From DASUPK01 sp963843085 (GTDB lineage Bacteria > Actinomycetota > Thermoleophilia > Solirubrobacterales > 70-9): 64,000 nucleotides of DNA. The stretch spans positions 1,302,001 to 1,366,000 of the forward strand of contig CAWJJG010000011.1 in NCBI GenBank assembly GCA_963843085.1, given 5' to 3'. Position 1 is the stretch's first letter; every line of letters starts with the position of its first letter. Positions 43,256 through 52,730 of this stretch are shown here, in pieces. Below the pieces are notes generated by a model. The model had not been told where the DNA came from and did no database searches. It was given only the letters and a program-made list of their open reading frames with translations. The position numbers and the translations under genes are program-made.

Positions 43256-44863
43256 CTAATGCCGGAAGTGGCGGCGCTTCGTGAAGACCATCGCCACGCC
43301 GGCCGCGTCGCACGCCTCGATCACCTCGGCGTCCCGCTTTGAGCCGCCCGGCTGGATCACGGCGACCGCTCCGGCCTCGATCGCGGCCTGAGGCCCATCC
43401 GCAAAGGGGAAGAACGCATCCGACGCGACCACCGAGCCGGCCAGCAGAGTCTCGGCGTCAGGGCCGTGCGCCTCCCTCGCCTTCTCGATCGACAGCCGGA
43501 CGGAGTCCACCCGGCTCATCTGACCCGCACCGATGCCGAGGGTGGCCCGGTCCCGGGCCAGCACGATCGCGTTCGACTTCACGTGACGGCAGACTCGCCA
43601 CGCGAACAGCAGGTCCTCCCACTGCTCATCGGTCGGCTGCGTCTTGGTCGCGACCTCCATCAGCTCGCGCGGCTCGGGTGAGCCGTCGGGATCCTGGACC
43701 AGGATCCCGCCACGCACCCGCTTGATGTCCGGCTCGATCTGGTGGGTGCGGCGCTCTGTGTCCTCGAGGATCCGGATCGCCTCCTTCTGCTGGAGGATCT
43801 CCATCGCGTCCTCGTCGTAGCCGGGCGCGATCAGGACCTCCACGAACTGGCTGTTCAGCCGCTCCGCGAGCGCCGCATCGACGGGCCGGTTGAGCGCGAT
43901 CACGCCGCCGAACGCCGACATCGGGTCACAGGCGAAGGCCTTCTCGTAGGCCGTGCCGATCTGATCGGCCTCGGCCACCCCGCATGGGTTGTTGTGCTTG
44001 ACGATCACGCATCCCGGCCCCTCCAGGTCCCCCAGCAGCGTGCGCGCCGAGTTCAGGTCGAGCACGTTGTTGAACGAGAGCGGCTTTCCGTGCAGCTTCG
44101 CCACCATGGAAAGCACGTGCGAGCGCGCCCTCGGCTCGGTGTAGAGCGCGGCGCGCTGGTGCGGGTTCTCGCCGTAGGAGAGGTCGAGCTCCTTCTCCCA
44201 GGCCGTCACCCAGTAGGTCGGAAGCTGCTCGTAGCGCCGCCCGAACCAGCGGCTGATCGCCGCGTCGTAGCGGGCCGTGTAGGCGAACGCCTCGTTCGCC
44301 AGCCAATGCCGCGTGGCGGCCGACAGCTCGCCCGTCTCCTCGAGCTCGTCCAACACGGCGTCATAGCTCTCCGGCCGGACCACCACCGCCACGAACCGAT
44401 GGTTCTTCGCTGCGGCCCTGATCATGGTGGGCCCGCCGATGTCGATGTTCTCGATCGCCTCCTCCTCGGGCACGTCGCGGCGGGCCACGGTGCGCTCGAA
44501 CGGATAGAGGTTCACGCAGACCAGGTCGATCTCCTCGATCTCCCGCTCCCTCAGGGTCTCGGCGTGCTCGGGGTTGTCCCGGACGGCCAGCAGCGCCGCG
44601 TGCAGGTGTGGATGAAGCGTCTTCACTCGCCCGTCGAGGATCTCCGGGAATCCGGTGAAGTCCTCGACCGGCCGCGCCTCGACCCCCGCTTCCCGCAGGA
44701 CGGACAGCGTGCCCCCGGTCGAGATCACCTCCACCCCCTGCTTGGCCAGGCCCGCCGCGAACTCCGCGACCCCGGTCTTGTCCGCCACCGAGATCAGCGC
44801 GCGGCGGACCGGCAGCGACTCGCCCGCGGGCTCTGGAGCGATTTCGGAGGAGGGAGTCGACAT
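43256..44863 (-). CDS. purH: Bifunctional AICAR transformylase / IMP cyclohydrolase
   Basis: 535 residues, full length. The N-terminal MGS-like cyclohydrolase domain (ALISVADKTGVAEFAAGLAKQGVEVISTGGT, LDGRVKTLHPHLHAALLA) is followed by the transformylase domain with KHNNPCGVAE, and the late VRLSIEKAREAHG, SDAFFPFADG and VIQPGGSKRDAEVIEACD segments. It carries out the last two steps to IMP. Last gene of the purine operon, 10 bases after purN and convergent with the HNH gene. Confidence 0.96.
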   Translation of the reverse strand: MSTPSSEIAPEPAGESLPVRRALISVADKTGVAEFAAGLAKQGVEVISTGGTLSVLREAGVEARPVEDFTGFPEILDGRVKTLHPHLHAALLAVRDNPEHAETLREREIEEIDLVCVNLYPFERTVARRDVPEEEAIENIDIGGPTMIRAAAKNHRFVAVVVRPESYDAVLDELEETGELSAATRHWLANEAFAYTARYDAAISRWFGRRYEQLPTYWVTAWEKELDLSYGENPHQRAALYTEPRARSHVLSMVAKLHGKPLSFNNVLDLNSARTLLGDLEGPGCVIVKHNNPCGVAEADQIGTAYEKAFACDPMSAFGGVIALNRPVDAALAERLNSQFVEVLIAPGYDEDAMEILQQKEAIRILEDTERRTHQIEPDIKRVRGGILVQDPDGSPEPRELMEVATKTQPTDEQWEDLLFAWRVCRHVKSNAIVLARDRATLGIGAGQMSRVDSVRLSIEKAREAHGPDAETLLAGSVVASDAFFPFADGPQAAIEAGAVAVIQPGGSKRDAEVIEACDAAGVAMVFTKRRHFRH

Positions 44864-44873
44864 GAGAGCGAGT

Positions 44874-45497
44874 CTATTCCGGATCGATATGGACCAGACG
44901 CGGGTTCTGATCGTCGATTCGCACCCGTCCGGCGGCGAGCATCCGGATGGCCTCCGGCAGGAGCGCGTGCTCGGTTGCGTGGATCGCCCTCTCGGTCTCG
45001 TCCCAGTCGCGGCTGGGGGCCACCGGGACCGGCCGCTGCATGATGATCGGCCCCGAGTCGACGCCCTCGTCGACGAAGTGAACGGTCACCCCGGTGATCT
45101 TCGAGCCATGGTCGATCGCCTGCTGCACGGCATTGATCCCCGGGAACGCCGGCAGCAGGGCCGGATGGACGTTGATGACCCGGTTGGGAAACCGGCCCAC
45201 GAACTCGGGTGAGAGCAGCTGCATGTAGCCCGCCAGCACGACCAGGTCCGGCTCTCTGGACTCGATCCAGTCGCCGAGCGCCCGGTCGCGCTCCTCGCGA
45301 TCCGAGTAGTCGGCGACGGGAAACACCCCCGTCCCGACCCCCGCCTTGTCGGCCCGCTCGAGCGCCATCGCATTGGGCTTGTCCGAGCCGACGCCGACGA
45401 CCTCGACCCCCTCCTCCCCACCATGGAGCTGGTCGAGGATCGCCTGCAGGTTCGTTCCCCCACCCGAGGCGAGCACCACTATCCGGAACGTGCCCAC
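44874..45497 (-). CDS. purN: Phosphoribosylglycinamide formyltransferase
   Basis: 207 residues from GTG 45497. It transfers a formyl group from 10-formyl-THF to GAR. Landmarks: VVLASGGGTNLQAILDQL, YMQLLSPEFV, NVHPALLPAFPG (catalytic His), GVTVHFVDEGVDSGPII (catalytic Asp). It sits 6 bases after purF, the place where purM is often found in purine operons; purM is not here. Confidence 0.95.
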   Translation of the reverse strand: MGTFRIVVLASGGGTNLQAILDQLHGGEEGVEVVGVGSDKPNAMALERADKAGVGTGVFPVADYSDREERDRALGDWIESREPDLVVLAGYMQLLSPEFVGRFPNRVINVHPALLPAFPGINAVQQAIDHGSKITGVTVHFVDEGVDSGPIIMQRPVPVAPSRDWDETERAIHATEHALLPEAIRMLAAGRVRIDDQNPRLVHIDPE

Positions 45498-45503
45498 TCG
45501 CGT

Positions 45504-46976
45504 CTAGCGACTCGCGGGGACGACGGCGATGTCCTCGAGCGCGAACTTGCCGTTCGCGCCCTCGGGGTCGCCCAGCGGATACTCGCCCGTGAAGCAGGCA
45601 TCGCAATGCTTCTCGCGCGGCGTGCCGACCGCCTCGTAGACGGCGTCCATCGACAGATAGGCGAGGGAATCCGCGCCGAGCTCCTCGGCGATCTCCTCGA
45701 TCGACCGGTCGTGGGCGATCATCTCCTCACGGGTCGACATGTCGATTCCGTAGTGGCAGGGATGGCGGATCGGTGGCGCCGAGATCCGCAGGTGCACCTC
45801 CTTCGCGCCCGCGTCCTTGAGCATCGCGACGATCTGCCGCGTGGTGTTGCCGCGCACGATCGAGTCGTCCACGACCACCACCCGCTTGCCCGCGACGATC
45901 TCCGGCAGCGGATTGAACTTCATGCGCAGCCCGTGCTTGCGCAGCTCCTGACCGGGCTGGATGAACGTCCTCGCCACGTAGCGGTTCTTGATCAGCCCGT
46001 CGTCCTTCGGCAGCCCCGTGGCCCGCGCGAACCCGTTGGCCATCGGATTGCCCGAGTCGGGCACGGAGATGACCAGGTCGGCGTCCACCGGAGCTTCCTC
46101 GGCCAGCAGCTCGCCCATCCGCCCGCGCACCTCCTGGAGCACCCGGTTCTCCAGCCGGGTGTCCGGACGCGAGAAGTAGATGTGCTCGAACACGCACTGG
46201 GCCTGCCGCTTCCCGGTGACCACCGGCTTCAGCTCCAGGCCCTTCGCCGTCAGCGAGACCATCTCGCCGGGCTGGACCTCGCGGATCATCTGCGCGCCGA
46301 TGATGTCGAACGCGCAGCTCTCGGAGGCGACCACGAAGCATTCGGGAGAGCCGTCACTGGGCTTCATCTTGCCGAGGGCCAGTGGCCGCACGCCGTGCGG
46401 ATCGCGGAACGCGACCACGGCGTGCTTGGTCATCACCACGGTCGAATAGGCGCCCTCGAGCCGCGGCATGACCTCGGCGACGGCGTCCTCGATCCACTCG
46501 TCGCCCTCGCCGGCGGTGCGCGAGAGCAGGGCGGCCATGATCTCCGAGTCCGACGTGCCGCGAAGCTGGAGCCCCGCCTCGGTGAGCTCGTTGTAGAGCT
46601 CTACCGCGTTGGTCAGGTTGCCGTTGTGGGCGAGCGCGAGCTCACGACCGTCGTCGCGCCAGACCGGCTGGGCGTTGTCCCAGGCGCCGCCGCCGGTGGT
46701 CGAGTAGCGCACGTGCCCGATCGCCATGTCGCCGGCGAGCGCACGGAGCTTCTCCTCGTCGAAGACCTGGCTGACCAGGCCCAGCTCGCGCAGCGTCGTG
46801 ATGTGGCCGCCCTCGCAGGTGGCGATCCCCGCCGACTCCTGGCCGCGGTGCTGCAGGGCGTAGAGGCCGAAGTAGGAGAGGCGGGCGACGTCGCGCCCGG
46901 GCGCGTACACGCCGAAGACCCCGCACTCATCGCGCGGACCATCGCGATCGGGAACGTCGAAGCGCGCGTGAGTCAC
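45504..46976 (-). CDS. purF: Amidophosphoribosyltransferase
   Basis: 490 residues from GTG 46976. The first committed step of purine synthesis. A propeptide of 17 residues precedes the nucleophile Cys 18 in ECGVFGVYAPG, followed by LQHRGQES. The PRPP loop is VVVVDDSIVRGNTT. Cysteines in CVFEHIYFSRPD, RHPCHYGIDM and HCDACFTGEYP fit the four ligands of the Bacillus-type enzyme with a [4Fe-4S] cluster and propeptide processing. Confidence 0.96.
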   Translation of the reverse strand: MTHARFDVPDRDGPRDECGVFGVYAPGRDVARLSYFGLYALQHRGQESAGIATCEGGHITTLRELGLVSQVFDEEKLRALAGDMAIGHVRYSTTGGGAWDNAQPVWRDDGRELALAHNGNLTNAVELYNELTEAGLQLRGTSDSEIMAALLSRTAGEGDEWIEDAVAEVMPRLEGAYSTVVMTKHAVVAFRDPHGVRPLALGKMKPSDGSPECFVVASESCAFDIIGAQMIREVQPGEMVSLTAKGLELKPVVTGKRQAQCVFEHIYFSRPDTRLENRVLQEVRGRMGELLAEEAPVDADLVISVPDSGNPMANGFARATGLPKDDGLIKNRYVARTFIQPGQELRKHGLRMKFNPLPEIVAGKRVVVVDDSIVRGNTTRQIVAMLKDAGAKEVHLRISAPPIRHPCHYGIDMSTREEMIAHDRSIEEIAEELGADSLAYLSMDAVYEAVGTPREKHCDACFTGEYPLGDPEGANGKFALEDIAVVPASR

Positions 46977-47102
46977 GTCTGTGGAGGTGTCTCAACCTCT
47001 GGAGTCGAAGTGGAGGGCTCAAGAACAGCCCGCATCCGGAGGGTAGCAGCGGCCACGGAGGGGCCAGAGGGCTCAAACCGCCCCAAACCGCCGGTTTTGC
47101 GG

Positions 47103-48353
47103 CTACTTCTTCTTCTTGCCCTGCCTGATCAGGGTGATGGTGACCGGCTTCGTGTTGGGCACGCCGGCCACTCCCGCCGGAACGAAGTGGATGAAGACCT
47201 TCACCTTGACCTTCCCCTTGCCCTTCTTCTTCACCTGCTTCTTGAGCTTCTTCGCCGTCTTGCCCTTGGGCTTGACGGCCAGCTTGAACGAGCCGGCCGC
47301 GGTCAGGGTCAGCCCCTGCTGCTTGACGGCCGATGCGACGGCGTTGGTGTCGGGGGGTGTGCTGACCTGATTCAGCGTCACCTGGCCAGGGCCGGGCACC
47401 TTCGCGCCGACCGTCGCCGTGCCCTTTTTCTTCTTCTTCGTGATCGAGGTGACCGTGATCTTGTTCGCCGGCGCAGCTGCGGGCAGGCACGGGTCGGTCG
47501 GCCCTGCGATCAGGCTCGGGTTGGACGATCCTCCGCCCAGGTTCGACCTTCCGATGAAGTCGCTGGCCCCGCTGTTCCCCCAGAAGATGTACTGGGAGTT
47601 GATCGCGACCCCGCAGACCGCATTCGCGACCGGCACGGCGCTGGGGACGAAGTTGTTGTTCGCGGTGCCGCCGCCGACCGGGGCTCGTCCTATCGCCTTC
47701 GTGCTCGAGCCCCAGTAGAGGGTGTTCGAGTCGGCGGCGAGCCCGCACGAGCCCGTGGCGCCGTTGATGTAGTTCGTCTGCTTGTCGCCGCCGTTGACCG
47801 TCGCCCGGCTGACGCTCTGCGCGAGACCGACGTCGAGCCAGTAGACGAAGTTCTGGTCCGCCGCGACCCCGCAGGCCGGTTCGGTGGTCCCCACCAAGGT
47901 CCCGGTTGGTGAGCTGCCGTCGATATTTGCCTTGCCGATGAACCCGCTGCCAGTGTTGTCCCAGAAGATGCTGGAGGAGTTCACCGCGATCCCGGCATGC
48001 GCGGGCGGATTATCGAAGTCCTGCACCCCGGCGGCGTGCGGGATGAAGTTGGGATCGACGCCGGTGCCGTCGAGGTTGGCCCGGCCGATCGTGCTCGTGG
48101 CCCCCTGCCCTTGCGTCCAGTAGATGTACCTGGAGTCGATCGCGACGCCGCCGACGTTGCTGAGCCCCGAGATGAAGGCGTTGTTCATGCCCGAGCCGTT
48201 CAGCTTCGCCCGCCCGATCGTCGTCTGGCCGCCACTCGCCCAGTAGACGAAGTTCGCGCTCGCCAGCGATGGGAGCGCGAGCAGCGCGATGAGGGCGAGC
48301 AGCATCGCCGCCATCAGCGGCTTCCCTCTCCGGTGTGGACGAGCGGCCGGCAT
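47103..48353 (-). CDS. Secreted YWTD-like beta-propeller protein with Lys-rich C-terminal domain
   Basis: 416 residues from ATG 48353 with a signal peptide (MAAMLLALIALLALPSLASA). About six repeats of a YWTD/LDL-receptor-like or NHL-like kind follow: each has IGRAxLxG and CGVAxxxxYIYWG-type ends, e.g. DSRYIYWTQGQ, DQNFVYWLDV, INSQYIFWGNSG. Residues 290-416 form a separate, strongly basic domain with KKKKKG and KKLKKQVKKKGKGKVKVKV runs and beta-rich content. It probably binds cell-surface or wall polyanions. It sits inside the purine operon between purL and purF, with no visible link to purines. A start at 48371 is also possible. Confidence 0.75.
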   Translation of the reverse strand: MPAARPHRRGKPLMAAMLLALIALLALPSLASANFVYWASGGQTTIGRAKLNGSGMNNAFISGLSNVGGVAIDSRYIYWTQGQGATSTIGRANLDGTGVDPNFIPHAAGVQDFDNPPAHAGIAVNSSSIFWDNTGSGFIGKANIDGSSPTGTLVGTTEPACGVAADQNFVYWLDVGLAQSVSRATVNGGDKQTNYINGATGSCGLAADSNTLYWGSSTKAIGRAPVGGGTANNNFVPSAVPVANAVCGVAINSQYIFWGNSGASDFIGRSNLGGGSSNPSLIAGPTDPCLPAAAPANKITVTSITKKKKKGTATVGAKVPGPGQVTLNQVSTPPDTNAVASAVKQQGLTLTAAGSFKLAVKPKGKTAKKLKKQVKKKGKGKVKVKVFIHFVPAGVAGVPNTKPVTITLIRQGKKKK

Positions 48354-48404
48354 TTCTACCCGGCAGAACACGCAAGGAAGCCTACCCGGAGCGGTTCGTT
48401 CCGT

Positions 48405-50642
48405 TCAGATGCGCTCGGCGAGGGAGCGCCAGGAACGCTCGGCATCGTCGAGGGACACCGAGACGTCCCGCTCGGCGGCCGCGATCTCGATGCGGTCTCC
48501 CTGGGCGGCGCCGAGTTCCACGGCCTCGACTCCCGCCGCCTTCGCACGCTCCAGCAGGCCCGTCGGATCGCTGGCGGCGAGCACGATCCCGCCGGGTCCC
48601 TCGCCGAAGAGGTTGGTCTCGCCGGAGCCTCCCCGCAGCTCGACGAGCGGGTCGAGGTCGACGCCAATTCCCAAAGCGGCCGCGATCGCCATCTCCGCCA
48701 GCGCACACGCGAGACCGCCGTCGCTGACGTCGTGCGCGGCGGTGACCAGGCCCTCGCGCACGAGGTCCCTGACGAGCCGAAGGGCGGCATCGACCTCGTC
48801 CACCGGTATCTGAGGCAGGCCCCGGTCGAGCTCACCGCGCTGCTTCGCCAGCTCGGAGCCGGCCAGCGACGGGGAGAAGGGTCCGACGAGCACGAGACCG
48901 TCTTCTTCGCGCGGCGCCAGGCCCGGCACGGCGGCCGGGTCCGGCAGCTCACCCACCATCCCGACGACCGGCGTCGGGTAGATCGGGCCATGCTCGGTCT
49001 CGTTGTAGAGGGAGACGTTCCCGCCGACCACGGGCACCCGCAGGGCGACGCAGGCGTCGGCGAGGCCGAGCACCGCGCGGTCGAGCTGCCAGGCGACATT
49101 GGGCTTCTCGGGATTGCCGAAGTTGAGGCAGTTGGTGAGGCCGAGCGGCTCGGCGCCCACGCAGGCCAGGTTCTGGGCGCACTCGAGTACCGCCTCGATC
49201 GCGCCCGCATACGGATCGCAGGCGACCCTGCGGCCGTTGCCGTCGATTGCCACCGCGATCGCCCGCTCGGACTCGGGGATCATCAGGACGGCCGCATCCG
49301 CGGATCCCGGCCGCTGCGCCGTGCGGGACCCGACGACCGAGTCGTACTGCTCGAACGCCCACCGCTTCGAGGCCACGTTCGGCGAGCCGAGCAGGGCGCA
49401 GAGGATCTCTGACGGATCTTCCGTCTGGATCGTCCTCTGGTTGGCGTACATCCAGCAGGCCGGCTCACCGGGCTCGAGGTCGTACAGCGGGCACTCGTCG
49501 ACCAGCGCGGAGACCGGCACGTCGCCGACCTCGACACCGTCGTCCAGCACCCGCATGCGACCGCTGTCCGTGATCTCGCCGATTGCCGCCGCGCCGGTCT
49601 GCCAGCGCTCGCAGGTGGCGACGACCTCGTCGAGCCGCGACTGCTCGACCACGGCCAGCATCCGCTCCTGGGACTCGGAGACCATCACCTCGAAGGGCTC
49701 CATGTCCTCCTCCCGCAGCGGCACCCGGCGCACGTCGATGTCGATCCCGACGCCGCCCTTCGACGCCATCTCCCCCGCCGAGGAGGTCAGGCCAGCCGCG
49801 CCCAGGTCCTGCAGCGAGACGAGCAGGTCGCGGTCGAGTAGCTCCAGGCAGCACTCGAGCACCTTCGACTCCTCGAACGGGTCGCCGATCTGGACGCTCG
49901 GCCGCTTGGAGTCGTCGCCCGCCTCGAGCTCGGCGGACGCGAGCACCGAGGCGCCGCCGATTCCGTCGCGCCCGGTCGATGCGCCCATGATCACGAGCAG
50001 GTTCCCCGGTCCCGCGGCGGCTGAGCGGATCATCGCGTCCGTCTTCGCGAGCCCGACGCACATCGCGTTCACGAGGCAGTTGTGCTCGTACGGCGGCTCG
50101 AAGTAGACCTCCCCGCCGACGTTCGGCACCCCGATCGAGTTGCCGTAGTGGCCGATGCCGGCGACCGCGCCCTCGAACAGGTAGCGGGACCGCTCGTCCG
50201 ACGGCTCACCGAACCGAAGGGAGTCGAGCACGGCGATCGGCCTCGCGCCGATCGCAAAGACGTCCCGCAGGATCCCGCCGACGCCGGTGGCGGCGCCCTG
50301 AAACGGCTCGACGGCGCTCGGGTGGTTGTGTGACTCGACCTTGAAGGCGATCGAGTACCCATTGCCGATGTCGACCGCGCCGGCGTTCTCCCCCGGGCCC
50401 ATCACCACCCGCTCGCCCTCGGTCGGCAGCCGCCCGAGCAGCTTTCGCGAGTGCTTGTAGGCGCAATGCTCCGACCAGAGCAGCGAGAACATCGCCAGCT
50501 CGACGCCATTCGGGTCACGGCCCAGCAGCTCGACGATCCGCTCGTGTTCCTGGTCGGTGAGCCCGAGCTCGACCCACTTACCGCGCGCCTCCTCCGCTTC
50601 GCGTCCGGTGGCGCTGGGGCTCTCGGAGACCCCGGCGCTCAC
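48405..50642 (-). CDS. purL: Phosphoribosylformylglycinamidine synthase subunit PurL (small type)
   Basis: 745 residues from GTG 50642, overlapping the purQ stop as GTGA. This is the small PurL that works with PurS and PurQ, rather than the single-chain type. Landmarks: GPGENAGAVDIGNGYSIAFKVESHNHPSAVEPFQGAATGVGGILRD (ATP/FGAR site), LQDLGAAGLTSS and late HDVSDGGLACALAEM. It converts FGAR to FGAM with ATP and glutamine-derived ammonia from PurQ. Confidence 0.96.
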   Translation of the reverse strand: MSAGVSESPSATGREAEEARGKWVELGLTDQEHERIVELLGRDPNGVELAMFSLLWSEHCAYKHSRKLLGRLPTEGERVVMGPGENAGAVDIGNGYSIAFKVESHNHPSAVEPFQGAATGVGGILRDVFAIGARPIAVLDSLRFGEPSDERSRYLFEGAVAGIGHYGNSIGVPNVGGEVYFEPPYEHNCLVNAMCVGLAKTDAMIRSAAAGPGNLLVIMGASTGRDGIGGASVLASAELEAGDDSKRPSVQIGDPFEESKVLECCLELLDRDLLVSLQDLGAAGLTSSAGEMASKGGVGIDIDVRRVPLREEDMEPFEVMVSESQERMLAVVEQSRLDEVVATCERWQTGAAAIGEITDSGRMRVLDDGVEVGDVPVSALVDECPLYDLEPGEPACWMYANQRTIQTEDPSEILCALLGSPNVASKRWAFEQYDSVVGSRTAQRPGSADAAVLMIPESERAIAVAIDGNGRRVACDPYAGAIEAVLECAQNLACVGAEPLGLTNCLNFGNPEKPNVAWQLDRAVLGLADACVALRVPVVGGNVSLYNETEHGPIYPTPVVGMVGELPDPAAVPGLAPREEDGLVLVGPFSPSLAGSELAKQRGELDRGLPQIPVDEVDAALRLVRDLVREGLVTAAHDVSDGGLACALAEMAIAAALGIGVDLDPLVELRGGSGETNLFGEGPGGIVLAASDPTGLLERAKAAGVEAVELGAAQGDRIEIAAAERDVSVSLDDAERSWRSLAERI

Positions 50643-51310
50643 GCGGCTGCGGCCTGGGGGCTTCCGGCCAGCGCACGGAACAGGACGAGCCCGTCGTCGG
50701 AGCCGGTCAGCGGGTCGACCGCATGCTCGGGATGCGGCATCAGCCCGATCACGTTCCTCTGCTCGTTGACCACCCCGGCGATGTCGCGGACGCTGCCGTT
50801 CGGGTTCTGGCCGGGTGCGTAGCGGAAGGCGATCCGTTCCTCGGACTCCAGCCGGTCGAGCTGATCGTCGGGCGCGAAGTAGCGGCCGCTCATGTGCTTG
50901 ACCGGGATTGACAGGTGCGAGCCGGCATCGATTGTCTCACCGAACGGCCCCGAGAAATCCTCGGCGACCAGCTCGACCTGGCGGCAGATGAAGCGCAGTC
51001 CCTCGTTGGGCAGCAGCGCACCCGGCAGGAGCCCCGCCTCGCAGAGGACCTGAAAGCCGTTGCAGATTCCGAGCACAGGCCCTCCATCGGCCGCGAACCG
51101 CGCCACCGCATCCATTGCCGGCGAGAAGCGGGCGATCGCCCCGGCTCGCAGATAGTCGCCGTAGGAGAAGCCGCCCGGGACGACGATGCCGTCGAGTCCC
51201 GAGAGATCAGTTTCCTCGTGCCAGACGAGCCTTCCGTCCCCGACTCGCTGCACGGCGGCGACGGCATCACGCTCGTCGCACGACCCCGGGAACTGGATGA
51301 CCCCGATCAC
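50639..51310 (-). CDS. purQ: Phosphoribosylformylglycinamidine synthase subunit PurQ (glutaminase)
   Basis: 223 residues from GTG 51310, overlapping the purS stop. Class I glutamine amidotransferase: GIVVPGGFSYGDYLR, the Cys nucleophile in VLGICNGFQVL and the His-Glu end in GLMPHPEHAVD. It supplies ammonia to PurL. 4-base overlaps on both sides show tight coupling of the three subunits. Confidence 0.96.
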   Translation of the reverse strand: MIGVIQFPGSCDERDAVAAVQRVGDGRLVWHEETDLSGLDGIVVPGGFSYGDYLRAGAIARFSPAMDAVARFAADGGPVLGICNGFQVLCEAGLLPGALLPNEGLRFICRQVELVAEDFSGPFGETIDAGSHLSIPVKHMSGRYFAPDDQLDRLESEERIAFRYAPGQNPNGSVRDIAGVVNEQRNVIGLMPHPEHAVDPLTGSDDGLVLFRALAGSPQAAAA

Positions 51311-51531
51311 TGCTCGAGCTCCACCTCGAAGTCCTCGATCAGCGGATTCGCGAGCAGCTTCTCGCTGAGCGACTCGAGCTTCGCCGGGTCATCGACCTCG
51401 AGCTCGACCAATCGCCCGACGCGAACGTCGTGAATGCCCTCAAATCCGAGCGCCGGCAGCGCCCGCTCCACCGCCTTCCCCTGCGGGTCGAGGATGCCCT
51501 CCTTCGGCCTGATCAGCACCTTCGCCTTCAC
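51307..51531 (-). CDS. purS: Phosphoribosylformylglycinamidine synthase subunit PurS
   Basis: 74 residues from GTG 51531 (MKAKVLIRPKEGILDPQGKA); a longer start at 51561 adds ten residues. The ferredoxin-like subunit that links PurL to PurQ. VERALPALGFEGIHDVRVGRLVELEV and ENPLIEDFEVELEQ-type C-terminus (ANPLIEDFEVELEQ) are characteristic. Part of the purSQL unit. Confidence 0.93.
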   Translation of the reverse strand: MKAKVLIRPKEGILDPQGKAVERALPALGFEGIHDVRVGRLVELEVDDPAKLESLSEKLLANPLIEDFEVELEQ

Positions 51532-51573
51532 CAGGCCAGCGTACCTGCGGGCCCGGCTCAACCACCCGTGTCG

Positions 51574-52428
51574 TTAGCCCAGTTTGCGGCCGGTGATCTT
51601 CTCGTAGGCCTCGACGTACTTGGCCCGGGTGTTCTGGACGACCTCGTCGGGCAGCTCGGGGCCGGGGTCTGTGTGGTCCCAGCCGACGGAGTTCGAGTAG
51701 TCGCGCACGTACTGCTTGTCGAACGAGGGCTGGGCCCCGCCGGGCGCGTAGGTGTCCGCCGGCCAGAACCGTGAAGAATCCGGGGTGAGCACCTCGTCGG
51801 CGAGGACCACGTCCGCGCCGGCCGAGCGGCCGAACTCGAACTTGGTGTCGGCCAGGATGATCCCCCGCTCCGCGGCATGGTCCGCGCCGCGCTGGTAGAT
51901 CTCGATCGAGACTCGGCGAAGCTCCTCCATCAGGGGCCGGTCGCCGATCAGCTCGGCGGCGCGGTCGAAGTCGATGTTCTCGTCGTGCTCGCCGAGTTCC
52001 GCCTTCGTCGCCGGAGTGAAGATCGGCTCGGGCAGCTTGTCGGACTCGGTCAACCCCTCCGGCAGCTCGATGCCGCAGACCGCGCCCGACTCGCGGTACT
52101 CCTTCCAGCCGGAGCCGGAGAGGTAGCCCCGCACGACGCATTCGACCGGGAACATCTCGAGCTTCTTCACCCGCATTCCGCGGCCGGCGGCCTCCGGCGG
52201 GACGTCCTCGGAGATGAAGTGGTTCGGGACGATCTCCTGGGTGAGCTCGAACCAGAAGAGCGACATCTGGGTCAGGACCTTGCCCTTGTCGGGGATTTCG
52301 GTCGGCAGGATCACGTCATAGACCGAGATCCGGTCGGACGCGACCATGATCAGCTCGTCGCCGTCCTCGTAGATCTCACGGACCTTGCCCGAGCCGTGCA
52401 GCTTCAATTCCGCCAAAGAACCGCTCAT
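51574..52428 (-). CDS. purC: Phosphoribosylaminoimidazole-succinocarboxamide synthase
   Basis: 284 residues from ATG 52428 (MSGSLAELKLHGSGKVREIY), with GGGAGGCGG-type ribosome site just upstream, rather than the longer frame. It joins CAIR and aspartate using ATP. Landmarks: GSGKVREIYEDGDELIMVASDRISVYD, FPVECVVRGYLSGSGWKEY, LADTKFEFGRSAGADVVLADEVLTPDSSRFWPA. Start overlaps the stop of the glutaredoxin/GST-N-like gene by 4 bases. Confidence 0.96.
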   Translation of the reverse strand: MSGSLAELKLHGSGKVREIYEDGDELIMVASDRISVYDVILPTEIPDKGKVLTQMSLFWFELTQEIVPNHFISEDVPPEAAGRGMRVKKLEMFPVECVVRGYLSGSGWKEYRESGAVCGIELPEGLTESDKLPEPIFTPATKAELGEHDENIDFDRAAELIGDRPLMEELRRVSIEIYQRGADHAAERGIILADTKFEFGRSAGADVVLADEVLTPDSSRFWPADTYAPGGAQPSFDKQYVRDYSNSVGWDHTDPGPELPDEVVQNTRAKYVEAYEKITGRKLG

Positions 52429-52730
52429 CCGCCTCCCACCTCCGGTTGCACCGTCGGATGGGCCTTCGCCCATTCCATGATCTTGTCCGAGCCCACGATC
52501 GACCTGCCCTCGTCGAGAGCGAGAACGGGCAGGTTGATCTGGCCGGTGAGCCTCTTCACCTCGTCGCGACCGTTGCGCCGCCGCCCCCAGGTCCAGGGCA
52601 CCATCCGGTAGCCGGGCAAGTCGCGGATCTCGTACTCGTAGCCGGCCTCATCCAGCGCCCTGGCGGCCCGTCCGCACGCGTGGCCGACCACGGCATGCTT
52701 CTCCCTCTGGCCGCAGGTGTAGAGGATCAC
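52425..52730 (-). CDS. Glutaredoxin/GST-N-like thioredoxin-fold protein
   Basis: 101 residues from GTG 52730, overlapping the purB stop (GTGA) and the purC start. The thioredoxin fold is indicated by ILYTCGQREKHAVVGHACGRAARALDEAGYEYEIRDL, INLPVLALDEGRSIVGSDKIMEWAKAHP. It keeps one Cys at the glutaredoxin site (TCGQ) but has no CxxC, so a monothiol or GST-N role is more likely than dithiol oxidoreduction. Its place inside the purine operon is unusual. Confidence 0.78.
   Translation of the reverse strand: MILYTCGQREKHAVVGHACGRAARALDEAGYEYEIRDLPGYRMVPWTWGRRRNGRDEVKRLTGQINLPVLALDEGRSIVGSDKIMEWAKAHPTVQPEVGGG

Noticed and set aside
47035..47102. Short AAACC-GGC-GGTTT hairpin after the beta-propeller gene as a terminator
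   Set aside because: The stem is only 5 bp and lacks a U-tract, so it is too weak to report.
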